Below are positions 27,832 through 36,466 of a stretch of 64,000 nucleotides of DNA, piece after piece. Numbering within the stretch: position 1 is the first letter of the stretch; every line of letters begins with the position of its first letter. The notes beneath the pieces were generated by a model, which worked only from the letters and a program-made list of their open reading frames with translations, had not been told where the DNA came from and did not search any database. A program made the position numbers and the translations under genes. Origin of the DNA: Anaerostipes faecalis (GTDB lineage: Bacteria > Bacillota > Clostridia > Lachnospirales > Lachnospiraceae); contig NZ_JABRXE010000009.1 in the NCBI RefSeq assembly GCF_018982945.1, positions 1 through 64,000 of the forward strand, read 5' to 3'.

Positions 27832-28533
27832 ATGAAGCAATCAACAGTATTAGTAGTAGATGATGAAAAAGAAATTGCTGATTTTATTGAATTATATCTT
27901 AAAAATGAAGATTATCAAGTGTATAAGTTTTACAATGGAACAGACGCTTTGGAGTGCATCAAGCAGGAAAACATTGATCTGGCAATTCTGGATGTGATGC
28001 TGCCGGATGTTGATGGATTTGAAATCTTAAAACAGATTCGGCTGGAATATAATTTTCCTGTTATTATGCTGACAGCAAAAGTTTCATCGATGGATAAAAT
28101 CAACGGACTGACACTGGGAGCAGATGATTATATCGAAAAACCTTTTGAACCATTGGAACTGATGGCAAGGGTTAAGGCTCAGCTCCGCAGGTTTATCAGG
28201 TATAATGATGGGGCCGGGATGAATCAGGAAGATACTCAGGAGATTGCAGGCTTGATTTTAAACCGTTCAACCCATCAGTGTCTTTATGGTGAAGCAGAAA
28301 TTACTTTGACACCTCTTGAGTTTTCTATTTTATGGATTTTAACAAAGAACCGCGGCAAAGTAATAAGTTCAGAAAATCTGTTTGAACAGGTATGGAAAGA
28401 AAAATATTTCAAAAATAATAATAATACAGTTATGGTGCATATTCGTCATTTAAGAGAAAAGCTGGGAGAAGTTATGGGCCATAAAGAACTGATCAAAACC
28501 GTTTGGGGAGTTGGATATAAAGTTGAGGAGTAA
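27832..28533 (+). CDS. OmpR/VanR-type response regulator
   Basis: The 233-residue regulator has a receiver domain (LVVDDEKEIADFIELYL, phospho-acceptor Asp54 in LAILDVMLPDVDG, Lys in EKPFEP) and a winged-helix DNA-binding domain (LTPLEFSILWILTKNRGKVIS, HIRHLREKLGE, IKTVWGVGYK). The sequence is closest in style to VanR. I use the ATG at 27832 behind GAGGAGG; a longer frame overlaps the upstream gene. The kinase gene overlaps its end. Confidence 0.92.
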   Translation: MKQSTVLVVDDEKEIADFIELYLKNEDYQVYKFYNGTDALECIKQENIDLAILDVMLPDVDGFEILKQIRLEYNFPVIMLTAKVSSMDKINGLTLGADDYIEKPFEPLELMARVKAQLRRFIRYNDGAGMNQEDTQEIAGLILNRSTHQCLYGEAEITLTPLEFSILWILTKNRGKVISSENLFEQVWKEKYFKNNNNTVMVHIRHLREKLGEVMGHKELIKTVWGVGYKVEE

Positions 28534-29656
28534 ATATCGAAGCCTGAAAATACGAATAATGTTGCAGACTCTGGGAATCAGTATCATTGTAGCACTGATA
28601 GGATATTTTATACTTGATATTTTTGTGGATGGTGTCCTTCAGGATCCATTTGCTAAAACAGTGGTCTATATGTTTCAGCGAATAGGCATGAATGAAGTGG
28701 AGGCAATTCGTTTATATCGTTTGATTTTCTGGAAAAATAAAGTCCTGATTGTTGGCGGCTTTTTCATGACTTTGCTTTTGTTTAGTTTTTACCTTGGAAT
28801 GTCTAAGTTTACAACGTATTTAAGACAGGTTGAAAGCGGGATTCAGATGATTCTGGATGAATCCAGTAACAGGATTCTCCTTCCGGAACCATTACAACCT
28901 CTGGAGAACAAATTAAATGAAATTAAAAGAACTCTGAAAGAGAAGAGGAGAAATGAAGAGGAAAATGAGCAAAGGAAGAATGATCTGATTGCGTATCTGG
29001 CACATGATCTGAAAACACCTCTTACATCAGTGATTGCATATCTGACATTATTAAATGAGGCACCGGATATGCCGACGGAACAGAGGGCAAAATATACAGG
29101 GATTTCATTGCAAAAAGCAAAAAGACTTGGAGAAATGATTAATGAATTTTTTGAAATTACCAGATACAATCTGCAGAATATCACACTGGAAAAAAAAGAA
29201 TTTTATCTTTATGTTTTACTGGAGCAGGTATTGGATTCCTTTAATCCTATTTTAAAGGAGAGAGGTTTACAATATACAATTGATGTAGATGACAGGATTT
29301 TAATTAATGGAGATCCGGATCGTCTTGCAAGGGTTTTTGAGAATCTTTTAAAAAATGCAGTAGCCTATTGCTATCCCAACAGTACTATAAATGTACATGG
29401 AATTGTGGAAGGTGAAGGGGCAAGGATACTTGTAAGAAATCAGGGGAAGACGATTCCGCCTCATCAATTAGAAAAACTGTTTGAAAAATTTTATCGTCTG
29501 GACGAAGCAAGATCTTCAGAAACAGGAGGAGCAGGACTTGGGCTTGCCATTGCAAAAGAGATCGTGGAGCTTCATGACGGAACAATAAAGGTTGACAGTC
29601 AGAATGGTTATACGACTTTTTCCATCTGGCTACCAAGAATAAAGGAGGAAACATGA
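28523..29656 (+). CDS. VanS-like sensor histidine kinase
   Basis: The membrane kinase (about 377 residues) has helices near residues 14-34 and 70-93, a HAMP-like linker, the H-box LIAYLAHDLKTPLTSVIAYL, an N-box ENLLKNAVAYCYP, and G-boxes GAGLGLAIAKEIVELHDG. No vanHAX-type genes lie nearby, so a wall-stress or general role is more likely than vancomycin resistance. The start is uncertain: no ATG has a proper site; TTG at 28523 (12 bases past GGGGAG) is my choice, TTG 28511 and ATG 28559 are alternatives. It overlaps the regulator and shares ATGA with the next gene. Confidence 0.85.
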   Translation: MRSKYRSLKIRIMLQTLGISIIVALIGYFILDIFVDGVLQDPFAKTVVYMFQRIGMNEVEAIRLYRLIFWKNKVLIVGGFFMTLLLFSFYLGMSKFTTYLRQVESGIQMILDESSNRILLPEPLQPLENKLNEIKRTLKEKRRNEEENEQRKNDLIAYLAHDLKTPLTSVIAYLTLLNEAPDMPTEQRAKYTGISLQKAKRLGEMINEFFEITRYNLQNITLEKKEFYLYVLLEQVLDSFNPILKERGLQYTIDVDDRILINGDPDRLARVFENLLKNAVAYCYPNSTINVHGIVEGEGARILVRNQGKTIPPHQLEKLFEKFYRLDEARSSETGGAGLGLAIAKEIVELHDGTIKVDSQNGYTTFSIWLPRIKEET

Positions 29657-31287
29657 AAAAAGTATACGTAATCGGTCATCGCAACCCAGATACAGATTCT
29701 ATCTGTTCTGCACTTGCATATGCCAATTTAAAGAATCAGGTAAATGGCGGAGGATATGAAGCACGTCGTGCGGGAAATGTTAACGGAGAAACCAAATATG
29801 TTTTAAAACAGTTTGGTGTAAAAGCTCCGGTTTATGTTAGTGATGTACGTCCTAAAATGACAGATATCAATCTTCATATTGTAGATGGAGTGAAAAGCAA
29901 TAACTCCATTAAAACTGCAAGGGATATGATGCAGAAACAAAAGATCGTGGCACTGCCGGTTTTAGATGGAAAAAAACTGGAGGGACTGGTATCCATCAGT
30001 GATATCGCACATGCAGATATGGATGTTTATGATAATGAAATTCTTGCTAAATCTAAAACACCATATAAAAATCTTTTGTCCACACTGGAAGGTAAAATGC
30101 TGGTGGGAGATGAAGAAGGAGTTATTTTAGAAGGAAAACTTTCAGTTTCTGCTGCAAGTGTTGACAAAATGGAAGAGTTTGTAAAAGAAAAAGATATTGT
30201 AATTTTGGCAAACCGTCCAGATGCTCAGAAAGCGGCAATTGAAGTTGGTGTTCAGTGTATCGTTGTATGTATGGGTACAGAAGTTGACACAGAAGTTCTT
30301 GATCTTGCAAAAGAAAAAGGATGTCGTGTTATTGCAACTCCATATGATACATTTATTGCCAGCCGTCTGATCTGTCAGGCTATTCCGGTTTCTTATGTTA
30401 TGGCATCTGAAAATATTGTATCATTTTGTATTAATGATTATGTTGATGATGTTAAGGAAGAAATGACTAAGAAAAGATTCCGTTATTTCCCTGTAATGAA
30501 TGCAGATCATGAATTTGTGGGAATGGCATCTCGTCGTAGATTATTGGAATTCGATAAAAAACAGATGATTCTGGTTGACCATAATGAAGTATCTCAGGCA
30601 GTTGAAGGACTGGAAGAGTGTGAAATTCTTGAAATTATCGATCATCATAGAATTGGAAATCTTGAGACTGTATCACCTGTTTATTTCCGCAACCAGCCGG
30701 TTGGATGTACAGCAACTATAGTAACCCAGATGTATAGAGAGCAGGGAGTTGAGATCACAAAACCAATTGCAGGTCTGCTTTGTTCAGCGATTCTTTCTGA
30801 TACACTGATGTTCCGTTCACCAACATGTACACCGGTAGATGAACAGACAGCAAAAGAGCTTGCACAAATTGCAGGAATTGATGTGGAAGAGCATGCAAAA
30901 TCCATGTTCCGTGCAGGAAGTGATTTGAAAGGAAAAGCTGCAGATGAAATCTTTTATCAGGATTATAAGAAGTTTACAGCAGATGATATTACTTTCGGAG
31001 TTGGACAGATTACATCTCTTGATCAGTCAGAATTAGAAGAAATTCAGGAGAAGATTCTGCCATATATGGAATCTGTAAGAGAAGAGCAGGGATTAAATAT
31101 GGTATTCTTTATGCTCACCAATATTCTGGAAGAAACCACATATCTTGCAGTTACAGGAGATGACAGTAAAGAAATTATTGAACGGGCATTTGAGACAGAG
31201 ATTGAAGGAAAAGTAGCAGTTCTTCCTGGAGTTATGTCCAGAAAGAAACAGTTAATTCCTAATGTACTGAATGTTATTCAGCAGTAA
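29653..31287 (+). CDS. Putative manganese-dependent inorganic pyrophosphatase with CBS and DRTGG domains
   Basis: The 544-residue protein is a family II (DHH/DHHA2) pyrophosphatase split by a regulatory insert. The N-terminus has VIGHRNPDTDSICSALAYA; CBS domains lie around residues 70-125 and 245-300, with a DRTGG domain between; the catalytic part resumes with LVDHNE, IIDHHRIGN and ends in DHHA2. CBS pairs in this family bind AMP, ADP or diadenosine polyphosphates and adjust hydrolysis of pyrophosphate. The start overlaps the kinase stop (ATGA), so it belongs to the same operon. Its last 36 bases overlap the 3' end of the convergent Nudix gene. Confidence 0.93.
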   Translation: MKKVYVIGHRNPDTDSICSALAYANLKNQVNGGGYEARRAGNVNGETKYVLKQFGVKAPVYVSDVRPKMTDINLHIVDGVKSNNSIKTARDMMQKQKIVALPVLDGKKLEGLVSISDIAHADMDVYDNEILAKSKTPYKNLLSTLEGKMLVGDEEGVILEGKLSVSAASVDKMEEFVKEKDIVILANRPDAQKAAIEVGVQCIVVCMGTEVDTEVLDLAKEKGCRVIATPYDTFIASRLICQAIPVSYVMASENIVSFCINDYVDDVKEEMTKKRFRYFPVMNADHEFVGMASRRRLLEFDKKQMILVDHNEVSQAVEGLEECEILEIIDHHRIGNLETVSPVYFRNQPVGCTATIVTQMYREQGVEITKPIAGLLCSAILSDTLMFRSPTCTPVDEQTAKELAQIAGIDVEEHAKSMFRAGSDLKGKAADEIFYQDYKKFTADDITFGVGQITSLDQSELEEIQEKILPYMESVREEQGLNMVFFMLTNILEETTYLAVTGDDSKEIIERAFETEIEGKVAVLPGVMSRKKQLIPNVLNVIQQ

Positions 31288-31848
31288 TTTGGCGGTAAGT
31301 CCCCAGATGATATGATTTTCATAGTGATAGAAGGCAACCTGGTATTTTCCTTTTGCCCATGGGTAATGTTTTCCGCCAGGAATATCCTCAAAAGGGAAAT
31401 TATTTTCTGGAACAGTGAGAATATCTGTGTAATAAAGAGCCGGTTGTGTTTTCTGAAAAAATCGCAGAGGGACAGTAAAAACAGAGTCAACCTCGTCAGA
31501 GCTAAACTGTCCATGATAATGGATAAGTTCACCAAGAAACGGTTCAATTCGTATCTTGGAAGGAGATATAAAATAATCCAGAGGACCATAGAGCTTCAGA
31601 TTGGAAGAATCAATCTGAAGCTCTTCTTTGGTTTCTCTTATAGCTGCTTCCAGAGATGTCTCTCCTTCTTCCAGACGGCCGCCAGGGAAGCAGACTTCTC
31701 CTGGCTGATGATTTAATTTATGGGAGCGGACTTCGAACAAAATATGATATCCGTCTTCTTTTTTTATGAGAGGTATGAGCACTGCAGATACCCTCTCAAG
31801 ATCTTCTTCTATTCGTTTTGGAACATGCATATTTAAATGTTCAAACAT
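31252..31848 (-). CDS. Nudix hydrolase, CoA pyrophosphatase type
   Basis: The 198-residue protein carries a full Nudix box, GRLEEGETSLEAAIRETKEEL, preceded by HQPGEVCFPGG, the pattern of the CoA/acyl-CoA pyrophosphatase group (NudL-like), which cleaves CoA to 4'-phosphopantetheine and 3',5'-ADP. AGGAG precedes the ATG, 9 bases after hydG. It is the last gene of the minus-strand hydrogenase-maturation transcript, and its stop lies inside the pyrophosphatase gene. Confidence 0.88.
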   Translation of the reverse strand: MFEHLNMHVPKRIEEDLERVSAVLIPLIKKEDGYHILFEVRSHKLNHQPGEVCFPGGRLEEGETSLEAAIRETKEELQIDSSNLKLYGPLDYFISPSKIRIEPFLGELIHYHGQFSSDEVDSVFTVPLRFFQKTQPALYYTDILTVPENNFPFEDIPGGKHYPWAKGKYQVAFYHYENHIIWGLTAKLLLNNIQYIRN

Positions 31849-31857
31849 AGCTATCTC

Positions 31858-33276
31858 CTAAAATCTAAAATCACGTTTACCTTCATGGATATTTTCAATA
31901 TATTCGGTTGCTTTCTGTTTTACTACCGGATTTGGAATCTTCGCCAGTTCCTGTCTGATTAATTTTTCTCCTTTTTCTTTTACCTCATCTGAAGCATAAT
32001 CTTCAAGATATTCTTTCAAAGTCATTAAAGCATTTGGAGCACAGCAATTGGCAATCTGACCGGATTTTACAAGGGTCATGAAACGATCCCCGGTACGTCC
32101 TTCACGGTAGCATGCGGTACAGAAACTAGGTATGTGTCCAAGATCCATAAGCCATCCAATGATTTCATCCAATGTACGTTCATCATTTCTTTCAAACTGT
32201 GCAGAGTTATCTTCTGGTTTTTCTTTTTCTGCATATCCTCCGACACTTGTGGAAGAAGCACCACTAATCTGGGATACACCGACACGAAGAACTCTTTCTC
32301 TGGATTCCTGGGTTTCACGGGTGGAAACGATGATTCCGGTATATGGAACGGCAACACGAAGAATAGCAACGATTTTTTCGAAAATATCATCGTTAATTGC
32401 ATTTTCAAAATCATCAGGATTGATATCTTCTGCAGGACGGATTCGTGGAACACTGATAGTATGAGGACCAACACCAAATTTAGCTTCCAGATGTTCTGCA
32501 TGCATTAAAAGACCTGCAAAATCATAGCGGTACATATCCAGTCCGAATAATACGCCAATACCTACATCATCAATACCGGCAGTCATGGCACGGTCCATAG
32601 CCTCTGTGTGATATGCATAATCATGTTTTGGCCCTGTAGGATGAAGGACTTCATAGGTATCCTTATGATAAGTTTCCTGGAACAGAATATATGTACCAAT
32701 TCCAGCATCTTTTAGTTTCTTGTAGTTTTCCTCTGTTGTTGCGGCAATATTCACATTGACACGTCGGATAGCACCATTTTTGTGTTTAATACTGTAAATA
32801 GTCTTAATGCTTTCCAAAACATATTCAATAGGAATATTTACAGGGTCTTCACCGGTTTCAAGAGCCAGACGTTTATGTCCCATATCCTGAAGAGCAATAA
32901 CTTCTTTTTTGATTTCTTCCTGGGTCAGTTTTTTTCTTCGGATATTTTTGTTTTTGTAATGATATGGACAGTAAGTACATCCGTTAACACAGTAGTTTGC
33001 AAGATAAAGTGGGGCAAACATAACAATACGGTTACCGTAAAATTCTTCTTTGATCTTAATGGCAAGGTCATAAACTTTTTGTATTAATTCAGGATCTTCA
33101 CAGGCAAGAAGCACGGAAGCTTCACGGTGAGAAATTCCTTTTAGTTTTTTTGCTTTTTCAATAATAGATAAAATTAACTCTTTGTTATCTTTGTTGGCGT
33201 CAGCATATGCTATTGTATCTTTGATTTCCTGATCATCAATAAATTCTTCAGCAACGCCGGATTCTGGTTTATACAT
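31858..33276 (-). CDS. hydG: [FeFe] hydrogenase H-cluster radical SAM maturase HydG
   Basis: HydG cleaves tyrosine to supply CO and cyanide ligands for the H-cluster. The 472-residue protein has the radical SAM motif CVNGCTYC (Cys 96, 100, 103) and the C-terminal auxiliary-cluster cysteines CTAC and NCC (386, 389, 412), matching the CX2CX22C of the family, and LALETGEDP. It follows the TM1266-family gene by 9 bases. HydE, HydF and the hydrogenase itself are not in this window. Confidence 0.96.
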   Translation of the reverse strand: MYKPESGVAEEFIDDQEIKDTIAYADANKDNKELILSIIEKAKKLKGISHREASVLLACEDPELIQKVYDLAIKIKEEFYGNRIVMFAPLYLANYCVNGCTYCPYHYKNKNIRRKKLTQEEIKKEVIALQDMGHKRLALETGEDPVNIPIEYVLESIKTIYSIKHKNGAIRRVNVNIAATTEENYKKLKDAGIGTYILFQETYHKDTYEVLHPTGPKHDYAYHTEAMDRAMTAGIDDVGIGVLFGLDMYRYDFAGLLMHAEHLEAKFGVGPHTISVPRIRPAEDINPDDFENAINDDIFEKIVAILRVAVPYTGIIVSTRETQESRERVLRVGVSQISGASSTSVGGYAEKEKPEDNSAQFERNDERTLDEIIGWLMDLGHIPSFCTACYREGRTGDRFMTLVKSGQIANCCAPNALMTLKEYLEDYASDEVKEKGEKLIRQELAKIPNPVVKQKATEYIENIHEGKRDFRF

Positions 33277-33285
33277 TTTCCTCTC

Positions 33286-33540
33286 CTATCTTTTTTTGGT
33301 GAACATTGATTTTACAGTGGCACCATGAATCATGCCAAGCTGTCCTGATAAGGTGCTGATGGTCTTTTCTGGTGCATCCAATACTACAGAAATAATATTG
33401 ATGTCTCTCTCACGATATGGGATGCCCATACGTCCTACAATATATTCACTGTATTTATGCAATGTCTTGTTAACTGGTTCTACAGCGTCTGCCTGTTCGA
33501 TAATAATACCGATCAGAGCAATACGTGTTGGTTCATTCAT
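33286..33540 (-). CDS. TM1266 family iron-only hydrogenase system putative regulator
   Basis: The 84-residue protein (TRIALIGIIIEQADAVEPVN, GRMGIPYRERDINIISVVLD, TLSGQLGMIHGATVKSMF) matches the small ferredoxin-fold family typified by TM1266, found beside hydrogenase maturation genes and presumed to regulate them; no activity is established. The ATG at 33540 lies behind GGAGG; the frame runs much further upstream through the leader hairpins, which I reject as coding. It is the first gene of the minus-strand operon with hydG. Confidence 0.88.
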   Translation of the reverse strand: MNEPTRIALIGIIIEQADAVEPVNKTLHKYSEYIVGRMGIPYRERDINIISVVLDAPEKTISTLSGQLGMIHGATVKSMFTKKR

Positions 33541-33598
33541 GGTAAAATCCTCCATTTTTATTTTTCCCGGACACCTGGTCGCATCTTTCACGGAGCGT

Positions 33599-33716
33599 TT
33601 GTTGTTACACAGGAAATTCAAGGGAATTTCCTGTGTAATAACAAAAGGCATATCCCAAGAGGATATGCCATGTGAAATCTTTCTATAATGATACTGGAAA
33701 AAGACCTGAAAAGGTC
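33599..33716 (-). promoter_or_regulatory. Multi-hairpin leader of the hydG operon
   Basis: In transcript order on the minus strand there are three hairpins: GACC/GGTC (33716-33703) followed by five T; GGCATATCC/GGATATGCC (33669-33647) followed by TTTTGTT; and a 21-base stem (33644-33624 with 33619-33599) with only one G-T pair and a 4-base loop, about 60 bases before the gene. The first two look like terminators. Confidence 0.6.
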
Positions 33717-33827
33717 CATGTATCAGTATGGAAATCAAACTTGGCATCAGGAAAAACCTTGGCTTCAGAATGATTGTTTTGCTATCATTTATTGTATCGG
33801 AAGATGTGCAAAAAGTCAATTTACTTA

Positions 33828-33856
33828 TTGTCTTTGGAAAATTTGTATGTTATACT
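33828..33856 (+). promoter_or_regulatory. Promoter of the alcohol dehydrogenase gene
   Basis: TTGTCT (33828-33833), 17 bases, TATACT (33851-33856); the leader is about 85 bases. Confidence 0.7.
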
Positions 33857-33948
33857 CAATCTCAATAAAAGCTGGTTAAAGCTTTATAGATATCAGAGGT
33901 CAATGGGGGCATAGTATGCGCTCACTTTTTTATTTATTAGGAGGATCT

Positions 33949-35115
33949 ATGCAGAATTTTTATTATGATATTCCAACAAAAATTGCCTTTGGAAAAGGTG
34001 AAATTGCGAAGCTTCCCAAATTTGTAAAAGAATTTGGCAATAAAGTATTGATCGTATATGGAGGAGGAAGTATCAAACGAACAGGATTGTATGATACAGT
34101 GATTCATCTGTTAGATGAAAATGATATTTCTCATGAAGAGTTATCAGGTGTAGAACCTAATCCGAGAATTACAACAGTTGCAAAAGGGGCTGACATGTGC
34201 AGGGAGCACGGTATTCAGGTTGTTCTTCCTATTGGTGGCGGAAGCACAATTGACTGTGCTAAAGCAATTGCAGCGGCATATTATTTTGACGGTGATCCAT
34301 GGGATCTTATCTGTGATTTTAGCCAGGCAACGGAAATTTTACCGATTATTTCTGTATTGACACTGGCAGCTACAGGTTCAGAAATGGATTTATTTGCGGT
34401 TATATCCAATGAAGAAACCAAAGACAAGATAGGAATCGGAAGCCCTCTGGTTTATCCAAAATACTCTATTCTTGATCCTGAATATACATACTCTGTGCCG
34501 AAATATCAGACAGCAGCAGGAACGGCAGATATAATGGCACATATTTTTGAAGTATATTTCTGTGGAATCCAGGGTACTTTTATGCAGGACAGAATTATGG
34601 AAGCATTATTAAAAACCTGTATACATTACGGACCGATTGCCTGTGAGAAACCAGATGATTATGATGCCAGAGCAAATCTTATGTGGACCTCCAGCTGGGC
34701 AATCAATGGAATGATCGCATGTGGAAAATCTGCAGCATGGCCGATACATGCCATGGAGCATCAGTTAAGTGCATATTATGATGTTACTCATGGACATGGA
34801 CTGGCAATTTTAATCCCTGTGTGGATGAAACACATTCTCAACGATAAGACTGTGGATATCTTTGTAAATTATGGAATCAATGTGTTTGGTATTGATCGGG
34901 AACTGGATAAAATGGAAATTGCCAATAAGGCCATTGAAAAAACAAAAGAAGTCTTTGATTCTATGGGATTAAGCGATACACTGCGATCTATCGGTATTGA
35001 GACAAAAGAGAACTTTGAAGTAATGGCAGAAAAGGCACTGGGAGATGGACTGGATGATTATATTGTGCCTTTAACAAAAGAAGATATAATTCATATTTAT
35101 GATGAATGTTTTTAA
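33949..35115 (+). CDS. Iron-containing alcohol dehydrogenase
   Basis: The 388-residue protein belongs to the group III (iron) dehydrogenases, similar to NADH-dependent butanol dehydrogenases (BdhA/YugJ). Visible are the nucleotide-binding VYGGGSIKRTG, LPIGGGSTIDCAKAIA, and the metal ligands in TADIMAHIFEVYF and HAMEHQLSAYYDVTHGHGLAI. It would reduce aldehydes to alcohols and recycle NAD. The ATG at 33949 follows AGGAGG; a longer frame starts 11 codons earlier. It is a single gene with its own promoter, divergent from the hydrogenase-maturation operon. Confidence 0.92.
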   Translation: MQNFYYDIPTKIAFGKGEIAKLPKFVKEFGNKVLIVYGGGSIKRTGLYDTVIHLLDENDISHEELSGVEPNPRITTVAKGADMCREHGIQVVLPIGGGSTIDCAKAIAAAYYFDGDPWDLICDFSQATEILPIISVLTLAATGSEMDLFAVISNEETKDKIGIGSPLVYPKYSILDPEYTYSVPKYQTAAGTADIMAHIFEVYFCGIQGTFMQDRIMEALLKTCIHYGPIACEKPDDYDARANLMWTSSWAINGMIACGKSAAWPIHAMEHQLSAYYDVTHGHGLAILIPVWMKHILNDKTVDIFVNYGINVFGIDRELDKMEIANKAIEKTKEVFDSMGLSDTLRSIGIETKENFEVMAEKALGDGLDDYIVPLTKEDIIHIYDECF

Positions 35116-35156
35116 TGGCTGGTCATAGATTGGTATAATAAAAATAAAAAAATACC

Positions 35157-35246
35157 TTGACAAAAGTTGATAAAGAGAATATAAAATAAGGCATAGATAT
35201 TTTACAGACGTCAAAGGAGACATAAGTCTTCTCTGGCGTCTTTTTT
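35157..35246 (+). promoter_or_regulatory. Promoter and early terminator hairpin before the polyamine operon
   Basis: TTGACA (35157-35162), 17 bases, TATAAA (35180-35185), then about 20 bases later the hairpin AGACGTCA...GGCGTCT with GGAG/CTTC inside (35206-35240) and six T. It may be an attenuator controlling read-through to the binding-protein gene 120 bases on, or a small independent RNA of about 55 bases. Confidence 0.65.
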
Positions 35247-35368
35247 ATTTCATTAAAAAATTGTTTTGCAATATAACTATGAAATAAAAATCGCTCCGCT
35301 TGGTTCTTCTAAATTCCAAAGACAAGGCGAGAGACATAGTGTTAACAGACAGCAAGGAGGAGAATAAG

Positions 35369-36445
35369 ATGAAAAAAGCGATGTTGAAAATTCTTGCACT
35401 TACCATGACCATGGCGATGGCTGTTGGAGGTCTGGCAGGATGCGGGAAAAAGGAAGAAAAAACAAAAGATGGTTATGCAAAAGAAATCAATTTTATTACC
35501 TGGGATTCTCAGTATTCTGAACAGGTATTTAAGGATTTTGAGAAAAAATATGGAATCCATGTTAACGTAACTTATATCAATAATACAGATGAATTATTAT
35601 CTAAAATGCTCAATGGTGGAGCAGATTATGATCTGATTGATATTGAATCAGCCTATGTTGAATCATTTGTTAAAAATGATCTGGTACAGAAACTGGACAA
35701 AGATCAGATTCCAAATTATAAGAATTTTTACAAAGAGTGTCTGGGTGTTGTAGGTGATGAGAAAAACGAATATACAATACCTGCTTTTGGAAAAGGTTTT
35801 ACAACAATTATTTATAACAAAGAAACATGTCCGATTAAGATTACAAAATTCTCTGATCTTGCAAATCCAAAATTAAAAAATCAGATATGTATGGTTAACT
35901 CAACTATTTCCCTGTTTGGTATGGCGCTTCAGTCATTGGGATACAGTGCAGGAACAAATAATGAGAAAGAAATTAAAGAAGCAGCTGATATACTGACAAA
36001 GATTAAACCAAATGTAAAAACATTTGTTGGATCTTCAGGTGAAAATCAGATGTTAAAGGGAGAATGTTCTGTAGGATTCTTGTGGGACTACACATTGCTG
36101 ATGCAGGATAAGAAAAACTGGGATAAATTTGCTATTGCTGATCTTGAAACCGGATCTGAATCTTTTATGGAAACACTGGCAATACCAAAAGAAACAGAAA
36201 AGACAAAAGAAGCTCATTTGCTAATGAACTATTTAAGTGAGCCGGAAGTTCAGGCAGTCAGTATACAGGAATGGGGCGATATGCCATGTATGGATTGTGA
36301 AAAATATCTGCCAGATGGATATATGGATAATCCGGCATTTAATCTTCCATCTAAATTCAAGAAAGCTATGTGGATGGCACCGGTAAATGATAAACAGATT
36401 GAGCTTATGGATAAGTACTACACAAAATTCATGAGTGAAAAATAA
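35369..36445 (+). CDS. potD: Polyamine-type ABC transporter substrate-binding lipoprotein
   Basis: The 358-residue protein has a lipoprotein signal (ALTMTMAMAVGGLAGCGKKE, lipobox LAGC with Cys at about 26) and a periplasmic-binding fold of the PotD/PotF group (INFITWDSQYSEQVFKDFEK, GADYDLIDIES, GECSVGFLWDYT). It is anchored outside the membrane and delivers spermidine/putrescine-like substrates to the permeases downstream. The ATG at 35369 follows AAGGAGGAG. The symbol reflects family and operon; the ligand is not proven. Confidence 0.88.
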   Translation: MKKAMLKILALTMTMAMAVGGLAGCGKKEEKTKDGYAKEINFITWDSQYSEQVFKDFEKKYGIHVNVTYINNTDELLSKMLNGGADYDLIDIESAYVESFVKNDLVQKLDKDQIPNYKNFYKECLGVVGDEKNEYTIPAFGKGFTTIIYNKETCPIKITKFSDLANPKLKNQICMVNSTISLFGMALQSLGYSAGTNNEKEIKEAADILTKIKPNVKTFVGSSGENQMLKGECSVGFLWDYTLLMQDKKNWDKFAIADLETGSESFMETLAIPKETEKTKEAHLLMNYLSEPEVQAVSIQEWGDMPCMDCEKYLPDGYMDNPAFNLPSKFKKAMWMAPVNDKQIELMDKYYTKFMSEK

Positions 36446-36466
36446 TAAACAGCAAGGAGAGTCGTT

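Noticed and set aside
27832-29656. Vancomycin resistance cluster
   Set aside because: Only a VanRS-like pair is present; there are no ligase, dehydrogenase or dipeptidase genes nearby.
31312-31716. 134-codon plus-strand frame opposite the Nudix gene
   Set aside because: No start signal, and the opposite strand has a full Nudix box.
33541-33819. Coding extension upstream of the TM1266-family gene
   Set aside because: The extra residues come from hairpin sequence; the 84-residue form with GGAGG fits the family length.
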